Assembly: GCA_022036555.1 (NCBI GenBank)
Contig: CM039119.1
Location: 43,093,318 to 43,157,317 of the forward strand
DNA length: 64,000 nucleotides
Origin: Microstegium vimineum
Taxonomy: Eukaryota; Streptophyta; Magnoliopsida; Poales; Poaceae
Reading direction: 5' to 3'
Under the pieces are notes generated by a model that did not search any database, was not told the origin of the DNA, and was given only the letters and a program-made list of their open reading frames with translations. Positions 47,196 through 58,681 of the stretch are shown piece by piece; the stretch's first letter is position 1; the number at the start of each line of letters is the position of its first letter. The position numbers and the translations under genes were made by a program.

Positions 47196-47758
47196 GGGAG
47201 AAAATCTGTCATTTGAAAATCCATTGGCATTTTACTCAGAACCTGCTAGTTGCTTGGAGAATGACGCTGGCCTGCAGGTTACTCCTTGCTTTTCCAAATG
47301 CTCTTGGCCACTTTCATCGGAGCCATACATTCCGATTCCATTGAGAATGACAAAACTATACAAATTGGCCTCTTCCGATTCGATTGAGAATGACAAAACT
47401 ATACAGCAGGACTCCAAAATATGGCCAAAGTCGTTATCAGCACAGCATTCTGGTGAGTTTGAGTTCCCAAAAATGTTTACACAACCAGAAGCTAAGCTTT
47501 GCTTTACCTTTTTAAGAGAAGTAAATGCAGAGATATTGAAGCTGACAAGTTATACTAATAGAGCAAGCGCAATACATGTTGAATCCTTTCTGTTTTAGTA
47601 GCTAATGGATTTTTTTTTTAAAAAAAATGGTTTCATGACAGAAAATCAGGGGTTGCTGGTATTGATTCTAATGAAGCATAGTTCAGCTCGCACCCTAGAA
47701 CTGAAGTTCAAATTTCTTTCGTGCCCACATAGCACTAAATAATTCCAAGATAAATAAC
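47196..47758. other. gene-poor stretch with a short tandem repeat
   Basis: No gene is seen. A 42-bp period repeat is present: ttccgattccattgagaatg at 47329 and ttccgattcgattgagaatg at 47371, both followed by acaaaactataca. Confidence 0.6.
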
Positions 47759-48036
47759 AGCCCACAGGTACGATAGTGCAACTTAACTGCCAATGCATGC
47801 TATTACAAAACATAAACATAGAACCAAAGAATCCCAAGATACAAACGTTACATCACAAGATTTCAGCAAGCCACAGGTCATGGAGATGGTGATACCAAGC
47901 CCACAGGTACGATAGTGCAACTTAACTGCCAATGCATGCTATCACAAAACATAAACATAGAACCAAAGAATCCCAAGATACAAACGTTACATCACAAGAT
48001 TCCAGCAAGCCACAGGTCTTGGAGATGGTGATACCA
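47759..48036. repeat. 139-bp tandem duplication downstream of the pseudoprotease gene
   Basis: Copies 47759-47897 and 47898-48036 are about 97% identical by eye (agcccacaggtacgatagtg to gatggtgataccaa). They end 20 bp before the stop codon of the minus-strand gene, so they would lie in its 3' untranslated region. Confidence 0.9.
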
Positions 48037-48055
48037 ATCAAAAGCTTGATTGCAT

Positions 48056-51000
48056 CTAAAAGAGCACGCCTTTCTTTCCCAGATGGTAACTGTATCTCCG
48101 GATGCGACCAGATTTTGTTATAATGCCCACCTCATCATCATCATCAGACTTATCCTCAGGACGGCACCAACAAGGCATTGGCACAGGCCACCTGTTCAGT
48201 TCAATGAAACAATTCATATGTCCAAAACTGTTTCATATGTCCAAAACTTAAACATAGCTTAATGTATAGCGACTACCAACCTGTTTAACTTAGTCTTGTT
48301 ATCATAATCTATTTTCCATGAAAAAGGTGCACCGTCATTTCCAACTTCACCAAGTTTACTGTCAAAACATATCAATAAAAATATTATGCTTCACCCAAAG
48401 CAAGCTTCTTAAAATGTTACCCAAAAAAACATGGGTTATATGCAATACCTTTTTGTCTCAAACCACGCTAGAATTATGCAAATTTCGTCCCAGTATAGGG
48501 AAGGAGTTCCAATTCTCTTGTCATAGAAATTCATGGCAATGACGTCCCCATCGAAATTAACAAGAGGGCCTCCAATCCCAGCCTAACAAGTTGAGATGAA
48601 CAAGTTGTGATTTATGTTGCTTGCCAACTCATTCAGATGTAGCTAAATATTCTTTGTCCATTGATTAATCTAATCATATCTAGGTATTGTCAATAGTGGC
48701 TCCAGGAAAAGCTGGCAGCAGCTGCAGCAGCCAACCAGTAAATTAGCAGCAGCCACAGTAACTGCATCCAGGTAAAGCAGCCAATTTTTAGCTGGTAGGC
48801 CTGCAGCCGAGAGGCTGTGCTGCGCAGCTGCTGCCAAGCAGCCACAGCAAAAGCACAAACGAACAGGCTGAACGAAACAGTTAGATTCATATTCCAAAAT
48901 ACTCTCATGACCATGTAGTAGAATAATGTCACAGGAATTTACATTCAAAACTCACTTCTGGACAGTCAGACTACACCTTATGGAAAAAGGTAGGGAGTTA
49001 TTTACTATGACCGAGAAAAATTAGGGGATTACCTTACTGATTTTACACGTGGAACGAACAAGGAAATTGCAATCAAGTGTTCCTGACCAGGAAACCAGTT
49101 CCCCACAAGAAGCCATTAGCGTGCCTGATTTGAAGCAACGCCCTACAGCAACTACTTTGCCAGACTCATCCCAGTCAAGCAGCGTCTTTAATGGATGAGG
49201 AGCAGAGTAATCCTTGACACTGACTAGAGCTACATTGTAATGTAGACTGTAATGTTCTAGCGTCCCTTCTCTGTATTGGTCGTGGTCGTTAAGCTTCAGC
49301 AATACTTCAATCTGCAAATAATACAGTGATGAGACTTAACAGCATCTTGAAAGAACAGTAGTCACAGAAAACAATGAGTACCAACCCTCAAGTTTTCAGC
49401 CATCTTCTCATCACTAGAATTTCTAACTAAGCTCGCTGATGTCAAAATTATTGTAGATCCATTCCATTCAATAAAAAACCCTGTGCACGCAAAAACCCTT
49501 TGTTCTCTTGCGTGCCATGATTCTATTATCAGATAGTTGTAATCAAAATAGGGATGAAATCATAAATGGCACATCATTGTAATATCACCATTGAATGAAG
49601 CCAATGCAACAACATTGTCATTTAAGTTAGATATTTTTTCCCCGAATTTTTTCCAGACATCTTTACCGTGCATGTCACCAAAGGTCTCTTCAAAGGTATT
49701 AACCAAAATCATACCAGCTGGAGAAATATGCATTGTAGAAGAGTTGTTAGTGGTACAGGACAGCTGCAAAAGGTAGCAAATTTATAAGCACTGACTCACC
49801 TCCTGATATGTTTGATGGTAACTTGGGGTAACCCAATGACTTCGAATCTAACTGTTCCTCGTTGAGAAAATCTCCATGTACTGGTACAACAAGGTCAAGT
49901 GATCAGCACTGACATACACTAATACTACACACAGAATGTAAATTCACTTAAATTCTGCAGTAATGGTCAGGATGTAGCAATAGTTATATAACCACAACAG
50001 CCTGAGCAAGAATTAACATTAGAAGTAAGTATGAACATACCCAAGAATGATGCTAAATGATAATACATAACAGTAAGTGAAAGGGCCAGACTAGTTGATA
50101 CATAAATGAAAATGCTAAACATGCACTTCTAAATACATACCACTAAAAACTGCAACAATTTGCATAATACCACAACGTTAAGCAGTGCCTGTCAGCTCAC
50201 GTTTTGGATGGCTGTTAGATTTCTCACCTAAGGGTCTTGATCCAGACCTGCAGAACATAAAAATGATTAGTTGACTACTGATATCATCATAATGCCCATA
50301 ATGTTGTAACCAATTTTTTTTTCCTTTCCATTCCCCAGGTCAAGATCATAGCCATTTTCAGATGCTGAAATCAAGGCGTGCCTTCTACCTGTTCATTTTG
50401 TGCCTACTGAATATTTTTCTACTGAAGAGTGAAATATGCTTTGTTCAATTCTGTACAAACTGCAGTTGAGTTTTTTGCTGAACAGTTGAAAAAATAAAAG
50501 GGAACTAAAGTTTGCACATTTGAAATTTTGTACAGAACTTCTGTATTACTCTCTACAACCCTGAAATGGTAACTATGAGCTGGTAGAATAAACATTTACA
50601 TTGTAGTCTGTATCAGAAAATTGATATTGGCCTATAAGCATCTCTGATGTGCTGGTAGAATAAACATTTACACTGTAGTCTGTACTAAGGGTAAATAATT
50701 CATGTAAGCAAGGCCTGGCTAACCACAAAGACATTCTCCTGTCCAAGTTTTCAATCATCCCCTGTTGTGCGCAGGTCTTTAAATTTCTATGTTCATTAGT
50801 CATGTTAGATGGCTAAAGCTTTGGGGCAATTATCTGTCTTGCTTACTTTCTTATCATTTCATTACAGAATGCTTTCAGGAGAAAAGCAATGGAGTATCAT
50901 CCAGACCAAAACCAAAATAATAAGGGTAAATGTTGTTTCCTTGTTCCCTCAGTCCCTTATGTAAGGCTAATGCACCCATTGGTTATATACATGCTCAGAA

Positions 51001-54000
51001 GCTTCCTCTTTTGACTATGGCAGAGGTTGCCGAGGCAAAATTCAAAGAGGTTATGGATTCTTACGAAGCAATAAAACTAGAACGAAGAAACAGAAGTTGC
51101 TGAATGTGCTCATGATTTTCAGGTGCTGGGAAGGGCTGTTGTATATACAGTGTTTGATGTGGGACAAACTAGATCTAAGGTATAAACTATAAGCTTGAAC
51201 ATGTGGATGCAGACACTGTTGTCTTTGATAACCCACTGTTATCTTTGATAACCCTTGATAAAACTAGACAGAGCAGAGTAGTTCCTGCTGGCAGAAGACA
51301 ACTTCAGCGTCATGCAATTAGTTTCCTGACATTTTCCTTTTTTATGTATTCATGTTATGGCTCATGGTAGCAAACTTGTATCGGATATCAATAAGATTGT
51401 ACTGGTGCATTTGTTACCGGTTAACAACACTATTTGTCTCTACTGCCATGCTACAAAGAGCATCACCAAGAGTACCCCATAACCCTTCCCAATCCATGTT
51501 TTTTGGGAAAAAGTGAAAAACTCGATCTCCAAGAGTATACCATATCCCTTCCCCATCAATTAGACATACCTGGAAATCTTCAAACCTTTTGACTGTGCAA
51601 GACCAGTCTTCTTTTGCTGGGATGTCCAGTAATGCTTCAGATGCTTGAGAATTGTGCCACATGGTAGGAAAACAGCTCTAGTCGTAGTCAAAAAAAGGTT
51701 CATGCCAACAAAGTTCCCATCAACATAAAGAAGTGGCCCACCTTCCCAAGGCTATAACACAATACAAAATTGACAGACACAACAGGGGTTACATTTGAAC
51801 AAAATAAAGTTGTATAGAACAAGAGTTAAATATAAATTAAAAAAATTATTGCCAGCAATAACGGAAGCAGAAGCATGCACATAACAGAACGGAATAGAAT
51901 GCTTGTATCTTCATGCAAGTGTACCTTGGGCAATTTACAGTCAAGATCTTCATCATCCTCAAATACCCTTGAATCACCATTCAATCCCACACGCCTGACC
52001 ATCATTTCTCCAGAGACGTCACGCCCTACAACTAATACCTCACTATGGCGTAGAGCTTCCCGTGCATGGTTGAAAAGCCCAACATGAACATCAATAAAGG
52101 TACGGACATTGACAACAGCAAAGTTACGATCTTTATCAAATTCATCCACAAACCCCATAAACACTTCATTGCCTTCATGACGGACTTCAATCTACAAAAT
52201 GACAAGGCAAGAAATGAGCATACAATTATCTACTAAACAAATTAGTAAAGAATGATTGTCAGCACCAACCTTTAAGTCATCATGGTCTTCGTTTGTAAGA
52301 TTGAGAGCTCTAACCAAACTTGCAGAAGTCACAAACCTTGTAAGGTGGCTCCCCTGGCATTCCATAGCTATCCCCGAACATGCAAATAAGATTGTATCTC
52401 CTACAGAAGATCGCAATTTAAATCATATAAAGCTGTATGGGTTGCAATATATATTAGTTGGAAGGCTAGGAAGACTAAGCATGTATAATTACCATCGCAC
52501 AAAGTAACTAAGGCAACACTTCTAGACAAATATAATTTTATCTCATCACTGAGCCCAGTCCACATATCTTTGTTAGAGTCCCCAAGTAAGTGACCTAGTT
52601 GAGAGTTATAAAACATGAAGACAACTGTGAATAATCAAATAAAGCTGTGAAAATGTGTGGGAAAAACCTAGCAGGAAAGAAGAAAATCTAGCAGACCTGA
52701 GGACCATTCATCCTTGCAAACTATTCTGTTCTGAGTACTTCCAGTGAGATCACCACCACCCTCTTAGCATTCCGCTTCCTCTTCATAACTGAAGCAGAAC
52801 CCTTTTTTTAGAAATAAAACATAGGAGAAAAATTTGGCATCATAAGCGCAGAAGAAACAATATAAAACTATAACCAAGAAACAATATGCAGCCACACAGA
52901 TAAAAAAACTCTCATTCATAAGATTTCCACTTATCTGTCTAGAAGAGGCAACGCAAGCGTGTAGAGAGGTTTTGTAACAGAAAAGGCAGGTGGGGGCAAT
53001 GGAACCTAGTGAGAAACACGTTCTTGATAATTGAAAAGAGGAACACTATAGAACTGATCTGAAACTGCACAAGGATATCCAGTGTAGTGTTCTTACTCTG
53101 GTAGTGCTGCTTGTTGATTAGCAATCATACTAGATTCTTTAAGCATGTTTAGAAGCAAACATTGCATACTTGAAATACTCTCATTATTAAGATAGCCTCT
53201 TGTTCATGTAGAAGAGGCAATGCAAACATGTAGAGAGGTTTTGTAACAGAAAAAGGTAGGTGGGGTAATGTGGCCTAGTGAGAAACAAAAAGATGTATGC
53301 TGCACTGAAACAAGTTCTTGATAATTCAAAAGAGCAACACTGAGACCGCACAAAGATATCCCATGTAATGCTTTTACTCTGGTACCACTAGTTGATTAGC
53401 AATCATATAAGTGGGTTTCTAAGCAAACATTGTATACAACAATATTGTACCACCCAATCAAGCTATTTTATTGAGAGAAGTCAACCCGATGAATTAAAGT
53501 TCCAAACTTCCAATCAGATGGACGTTTATAATCAGCTAGTTGTACCAAAGAAAAAAGCAACACTACACCGCCATACAACGGCTGGATGTACCGAGAAAGA
53601 CACCACATGGGACGAAAGCAGTCAGAAGCGATCCGGATAGACCCCTTCTCATTTTTCACTTTTACTTTTGAATATAAAACGAAATCAAAACCTGGAAAGC
53701 CTCAAATGAAAACAAACACCAACTAACAGGATATCACGATATATCGAAAATGAACTAATTCGGGCGAAAACATGTCGATACCGATCAGGATGCGAAAGGA
53801 AAAAAACGGCAACACCGACCCGTAGTCCATAATGATTAGAACCCAATACAACAAGTCAACCACATAGACATAATATAACTGCATAAGCAATTGTAATGGA
53901 CTATTGATAGCACCATGGCAACATGCACGAAGACACACGTTTTAATTATTTAAACAACATGTGTGATGATTGATCAAGTGCATAAGCAGTCCAGAACACA

Positions 54001-54497
54001 CACTGCTTGTCTGGCTGTCACACAGTGCCACGTTCACACAGACACATAGCTCATGTCCACAGACCACAAGCAAAAACAAAAACAAAAGTTCAAGTCTCAG
54101 CCTCACTAAACAGAAATGAACAAACACAAGCACTAGAACTAAACAACAGAACACGAACAGCAAGTCATAACTCTTGGTTAAGCTACAGCCTATAGGTCGT
54201 CGGCATCATTCGTGATGTCAGGATCAGTGTCCATGTCATCTTCCTCATTCTCCTCCTCAATCGAGTCAATCTGTCCCTCACTTTACTATTTTCATTTGGT
54301 ACCCTAAACAAATTCACAGTAGCCAGCAAGTTAGTTCTGACACACATCTTACCTGAATTAGAAGCCGGTAGTGGTGGAGGCTCCAGAAGGCGGCGCGCAC
54401 TCCTGGTCTTGGTCTTGGTCTTTGCCTTAGATGCAGAACGAGAAGGACCTTGTCCGGTGGTGGGGCCAATCATCTTCGGTGGCTTCTTCGAGGCCAT
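48056..54497 (-). CDS. tandem trypsin-like pseudoprotease, 14 exons, about 622 aa
   Basis: Exons on the minus strand are 54497-54353, 52762-52697, 52594-52493, 52400-52270, 52191-51925, 51751-51570, 50247-50228 (20 bp), 49880-49800, 49717-49589, 49504-49386, 49311-49033, 48582-48449, 48358-48281 and 48191-48056. All are GT-AG and together open for 622 aa. The N-terminus is basic (SRSASKAKTKTKTRSARR). Two related trypsin-fold domains follow: first ACSGIAMECQG, TSASLVRAL, NFAVVNV, PWEGGPLLYVDG; second ACTGFFIEWNG, TSASLVRNS, NVALVSVKD, AGIGGPLVNFDG. The His, Asp and Ser of the catalytic triad are replaced in both. It belongs to a grass family of uncharacterised trypsin-like proteins. Exon 2 is the weakest part: the natural acceptor at 52790 would shift the frame. 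Confidence 0.7.
48688..48875. mobile_element. probable MITE in an intron
   Basis: The segment is rich in gctgctgcagc words and ends with cacaaacgaacaggct, typical of a grass MITE family. It lies between exons 11 and 12 of the pseudoprotease gene. Exact ends and target duplication were not determined. Confidence 0.4.
50578..50692. repeat. 72-bp period partial duplication in an intron
   Basis: The word gctggtagaataaacattta followed by a near-identical 19 bases occurs at about 50580 and 50652. The intron (50248-51569) has no recognised gene. Confidence 0.75.
52920..53411. repeat. imperfect direct duplication of about 200 bp in intron 1
   Basis: Copies at about 52935-53132 and 53203-53411 share tgtagagaggttttgtaacag, gcctagtgagaaac, acaagttcttgataatt, cacaa(a/g)gatatcc and gttgattagcaatcata. 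They differ by small indels. Confidence 0.8.
53412..54352. other. 5' part of intron 1 of the pseudoprotease gene
   Basis: No supported exon. The minus strand at about 54275-54186 encodes an acidic stretch, DSIEEENEEDDMDTDPDI, that could be an alternative last exon, but no acceptor joins it in frame to exon 1. Confidence 0.4.
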
Positions 54498-55330
54498 GCC
54501 GCCGTCAACCGGAGGCGGCAGGCCGGCAGCACAGCAAGATCGGCGCTAGGGACGGAGGCGTTTCTCCGGGCGGCGGCGTGGCTGGAGCAGGCGTCAGGAG
54601 GTTCCGGGCGGTGATGGCTGGAGCAGGTGGCGGCGAGGCTGGGGCAAGCTTCAGGAGGTGCGCCTCCGGGCGGTGGCGGCTGGGACAGGCAGCGGCGGGG
54701 AGGAACGGAGAAGTGGAGGCGGCGACAGAAGGGCTCGGGATGGTTGTGGGTACGATAACCCTAATTGTGATGGGCTGAGCCTTTTGGAGAGTAGATGTCC
54801 ATATATACACCCATGCACCACCTGGATCCACTTAATTAACAAAGACCGTGGGCAATTAACAAAGACCCAACCACCCAGTGGCTTCTGTTGCATTATTAAA
54901 TTCCTTAATCATGATTAGGCGCGCTCGTACGGACACACCCAGAGCGCGGTGAAGCTACCGTTGCGGCGAGTGGGGTGTCGCTGTAGGAGAGAGAGGGCAG
55001 TTTCTCCTCGAGTGCCCCTCGCAGGCTATTAAGCAACAGCAGTCCCTTCCTCGTCTCCGACATCTGCCGCCGCCGCCCGCCAAGCACGAGCCGCCGCCAG
55101 CCGAGCACGAGGACGGAGGACGTGAGGAGCTCGCGGCCGAGTCCGATCCCATGGCGAGAAGGTAACACCGTACCAGCCGCAACCCCCACCTTCTATTTGA
55201 GCGTACGTGTGAGAGATGAACACAAAAAATCCCCTACCCAGCCCGCCGGCTCCTTCTAGTACAGCAAATCAAGTCCTGCCGGCCACGAGTTCCTAAAATC
55301 CGACGGCGAGGCGAGGCGAGAGGGAGAGAG
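54498..55330. other. upstream region of the pseudoprotease gene
   Basis: GC-rich sequence with several overlapping frames on both strands and no recognised domain. A minus-strand gtgcatgggtgtatatatggac near 54795 contains a possible TATA element about 300 bp upstream of the start. Confidence 0.4.
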
Positions 55331-55875
55331 ATGTCTCTACATTACAAATTAACCCCAGCTACCGGCGAGCTCGCCCCATACCCTCCGGACCCCCACTTCT
55401 TCCCTAACCCCGGCGCCGGGGAACGCTGGAGTGGCGAGCCGCGCGAGCACGAGCTGGCAAGCAACGCCGCGGTGCTGGAACCTGGACGAAAAATGGGCTT
55501 TTTTTCAGAGCACTCCACGCTCGGGAACGCCGGCGCCTCTACCTCTACACCACGCCGCCGCGCTCGCCTTGGCCAGGCTCCGCCATGGGGAGGCTCCGTT
55601 CCGGCCACGCAAGCGCCGTAGACGAAGGGGGACCTCCACCAGGATTTCCGCCTCGCCGGACCGCCGCATCCCCATGCCGCCGTCGTGGCGCCGCGTTCCC
55701 GGGCATCTCGGGTCACCTCGTGACGCGAGGAGGGGCCGTCGAGTTTGGCCTCGACGTCGCGCACCCGGCCGTGTAGTTGGATTGAGCCTAGGACCTACCC
55801 GTATCCTAGTTCGCCGAAGCAGTGGTCTTGCCGAGCTCCGACCGCGGAGTCGCATACTCCTCGCCCATCGCTTCC
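55331..55875. other. GC-rich stretch with overlapping open frames
   Basis: Frames are open on both strands, mainly because of composition. No domain is recognised, so no gene is called. Confidence 0.45.
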
Positions 55876-56227
55876 GTAGCCCAACCCGTGGATCCCTAAA
55901 TTCCCAATCATCGCCTGCAGCCGCCCACCAACCACCGAGTAGCCGCACGCCCACGCCGTTGCCCGTCGTCGTCGCCGCAGCGTCGTGTGTGACCGGCCCC
56001 TCGCCCTCGCACGGCCATCCGCCTCCGGCCTCCCACCGCTGGCCCGCTGCACGCGTGCAGAACGCGGTGGGAGGCCGGAGGCGGATGGCCGCGCGAGGGC
56101 GAGGGGCCGGTCACAGACGACGCTGCGGCGACGACGACGGGCAACGGCGTGGGCGTGCGGCGACTCGGTGGTTGGTGGGCGGCTGCAGGCGATGATTGGG
56201 AATTTAGGGATCCACGGGTTGGGCTAC
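55876..56227. repeat. near-perfect inverted repeat, 164-bp arms, 24-bp loop
   Basis: The left arm 55876-56039 and the right arm 56064-56227 are reverse complements with about three mismatches by eye. The loop itself contains ctgcacgcgtgcag, a small hairpin. The arms are GC-rich. A transcript would fold into a long double-stranded RNA. Confidence 0.95.
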
Positions 56228-56253
56228 ATAACCTCTGCACGAACGCGAAGCCT

Positions 56254-56420
56254 GTGTCTCGGGGGGCTGAGGTATCCCCCTAGCCCAGCAGCGATCCCAG
56301 CCGTCACTCCCTGTTGCACACGAATCTTAAAGCAGATGAATCTTCTTCAACACGATTGCACACACATCTTAAAGAAAAAACACGGTAGATGAGAGGGGGG
56401 ACACCTCAGCCCCGAGACAC
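56254..56420. repeat. second inverted repeat, about 28-bp arms
   Basis: 56254-56281 (gtgtctcggggggctgaggt onward) pairs with 56392-56420 (ending cagccccgagacac) with one mismatch and a 2-bp gap. Between them, attgcacac(a/g)(c/a)atcttaaag is directly repeated (about 56313 and 56356). ataacctctgcacg flanks the structure at 56228 and 56427. Confidence 0.8.
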
Positions 56421-56675
56421 TCAGATATAACCTCTGCACGCGCACGGCGCACGCCTCACCGGCCGACGAGCAGCAAGCAGGCGAGCTGCAGGCTAGAGCT
56501 GCTGCTGCAAATCCTCCGATGGACAGAGGAGATGGGGAGGTCCAAGGAGGGTGAGGGTCTACGGCGACATTGGGGCCAGCCGCGGTCGCGGGACACTGTG
56601 TTGTATTTTCAAAAGTAAATATCATTTTATTGCATTATATAACCCGTATCAAATGCTTTTAACAGAAGGGCGGCG

Positions 56676-58681
56676 ATGACCCGTCCGGACTGGATGGCTT
56701 ACCGGGAAGCCATGCGTGCCAGGAGAAGCGTCGTCTTCCATGTCATCGCGAGGACAACGGAGCAGGACGAAACTACAGGGGAGGAGAGAATTCGTATCAT
56801 GTCTGGATCCTCGTTCGTGATTAAAGTCAATCATGAAGGCCAGGAAAGTATCCTTCTTACCTGTGAACATGTGGTTAACGGCGAAGGATGGACTATGTGT
56901 GAGGTTCATGCATCCCCACGGAGTTCAGGAGTTCGTCGCCCATATCGTTCACGTGAACAGGGCAATGGATATTGCTGTCATCAGGGTTCCTGGAATGACA
57001 GCTGCACCGCCATTGAGGTTCTCGCCGGTGGATCCTGTTATCACAGATGATATTGCAGCTGTTGGTTTTTGTGACCCCAATGATCTCTTCGATGATGACT
57101 ACACTTTTTGTAGGATTCCTGCCATCAATCTAGGGCGAGTCAGGTCTGCATAGTTGTCCGATTTAATTAGTTGACAGTTTAACTTCTAATTTTTAGTCCG
57201 GTCTTGACGTAATTATTTTTTGTGCTTGCAGGCGGATTGACACAGACTATGATTTCAAGCGAATCACGGTTGTATCATGTTATGCTAAGTTGTGTGGGTA
57301 TGGTAGGAATGTCTGGTGGGCCGATACTCTCGAGAAGGGGCATCGTGGGGATGATGACAGGAGAATTTGCTGGCTGCACAGAAAGTGTTCACCCTAGAAC
57401 AATATTGGGTGTGTTGATTGAAGAGATTTGTTCATATGCCACAGCAGGTATGTCATGTCAACTTTTGTGGTACAGAGCTAAACCAATGCTTTATAATTTA
57501 TAATCATACAAAGTAGCCCTGCCCTTATATTTTTTTCGAAAGATCCGTGCTACCGGCTTCGATTGATAAGTAGAGAGCAAATTATGTACAAGGCAGCCAA
57601 ATATGACGTGAACCACCACGAAGGCGAAGCCTACCCACACGAACACAAACAGAGTGAACGACAACCAAACTAGGATATGAGACCGGAGTTCTCGAAGCAA
57701 GAGGCCGTAGTAGGTCATCGTTGCCCAGCTCGAGCCTAACGCAAGAGCAGCTCCGACTTCCGACCAAGGGTGCACAGCCTGCCATGAGTCATCACGACCG
57801 AGTCCAATTCCACAACAACGCCTTCAGGAAGGTTACGACGTCCAATGCGCCGCCGTCGCTTGTCCAAACATGGACCGGGTTTTCACCCGTGGAAATACTA
57901 AGGGCTCGACGCCCCCAACAGGGAAAACGGCGCCCGCAGGCGTCGCCGTCGTCGGGCTTTCGCCCAAGGTACCCCAGCGTAGACGTCGGCCTAGATGCCG
58001 GATCCCAACCTTGCCACCAACGTCGTCGTTGCTAGCCCTCTTGCACAAGCCTCACCCGATGGGCATCGACGCGCCGGCTACGCACAGCAGCCGAAGCTGC
58101 GTCAGCCGCCCCGCCGAGCAGACGTCATGCCAAGAACCAGCAACACTCCACGCGCTCGCGCGTCCACGTGCCGCACGCCAGGGACGTTGCCGACCGTTGC
58201 CGCCGACTGAAGCACGCGCCGTTGATTCTGCCTACCACCGCCAGTCACCGCCGACACGTGCTCCACCACCACGGGCGCTGCCCTCTGCCACGGGCGTCGC
58301 CCCTTGCCCTGGGACCGCCAGATTCGGATGCCAGGTCCGGAACCTGGTGCCCCCGCCGTCGTCGCCTCCATCTTATTCCGTCGCACAGGCCGCCAGATCA
58401 AGATGTTGCCCCGACCACAACCAGCTGTAGAGCCCGTAACAACCAGACCGTGAGGGGAGGGACGACAGAGAGAGCACCGCCCCCCGCGCCTGCACGTGCC
58501 CCAGTCGCCGCCGTCGCCCCGTCGTCGGCCACCAAGCCTTATAGGCTACAATAAACATATCTATTTCCCACAACCTGTTCATGTTGCTCACGTGTAACTA
58601 ATCAATGTACGGTATTTCTTATTTTTCTGCCTTTTTCAGGCTGATTTGACGATGGAGGGTGTGATCGAAATGATCGCATGA
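56676..58681 (+). pseudogene. trypsin-like serine protease pseudogene with triad residues kept
   Basis: Exon 1 is 56676-57143, exon 2 57232-57447, and a possible last exon 58640-58681 (DLTMEGVIEMIA). The protein pieces have the His motif LLTCEHVV, the Asp motif MDIAVIRVPG and the Ser motif GMSGGPIL, as in trypsin-like peptidases of the Deg/PF13365 type. Reading changes frame between CEHVV and MDIAV (about 56875-56925) and again within exon 2 before GMSGGP (about 57270-57310). A retroposon sits in the second intron. It looks like a recently disabled active-type relative of the neighbouring pseudoprotease gene. The start Met may follow an upstream 5' exon (acceptor ttaacag at about 56662). Confidence 0.65.
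57530..58536 (-). mobile_element. non-LTR retroposon, about 1 kb, with target duplication
   Basis: ccttata flanks the segment at 57523-57529 and 58537-58543. On the minus strand the element ends with ggatctttcg and a 7-base A-tail next to the left copy. It is GC-rich at its 5' end and has no recognised domain, so it is a truncated LINE or a non-autonomous retroposon. Confidence 0.65.

Noticed and set aside
54183..54300. Acidic C-terminal exon after exon 1 of the pseudoprotease gene
   Set aside because: No AG acceptor joins it in the acidic frame; left as a possibility only.
55342..56240. ORFs of 110-254 aa on both strands
   Set aside because: They come from composition and the inverted repeat, which mirrors the same frame on both strands.
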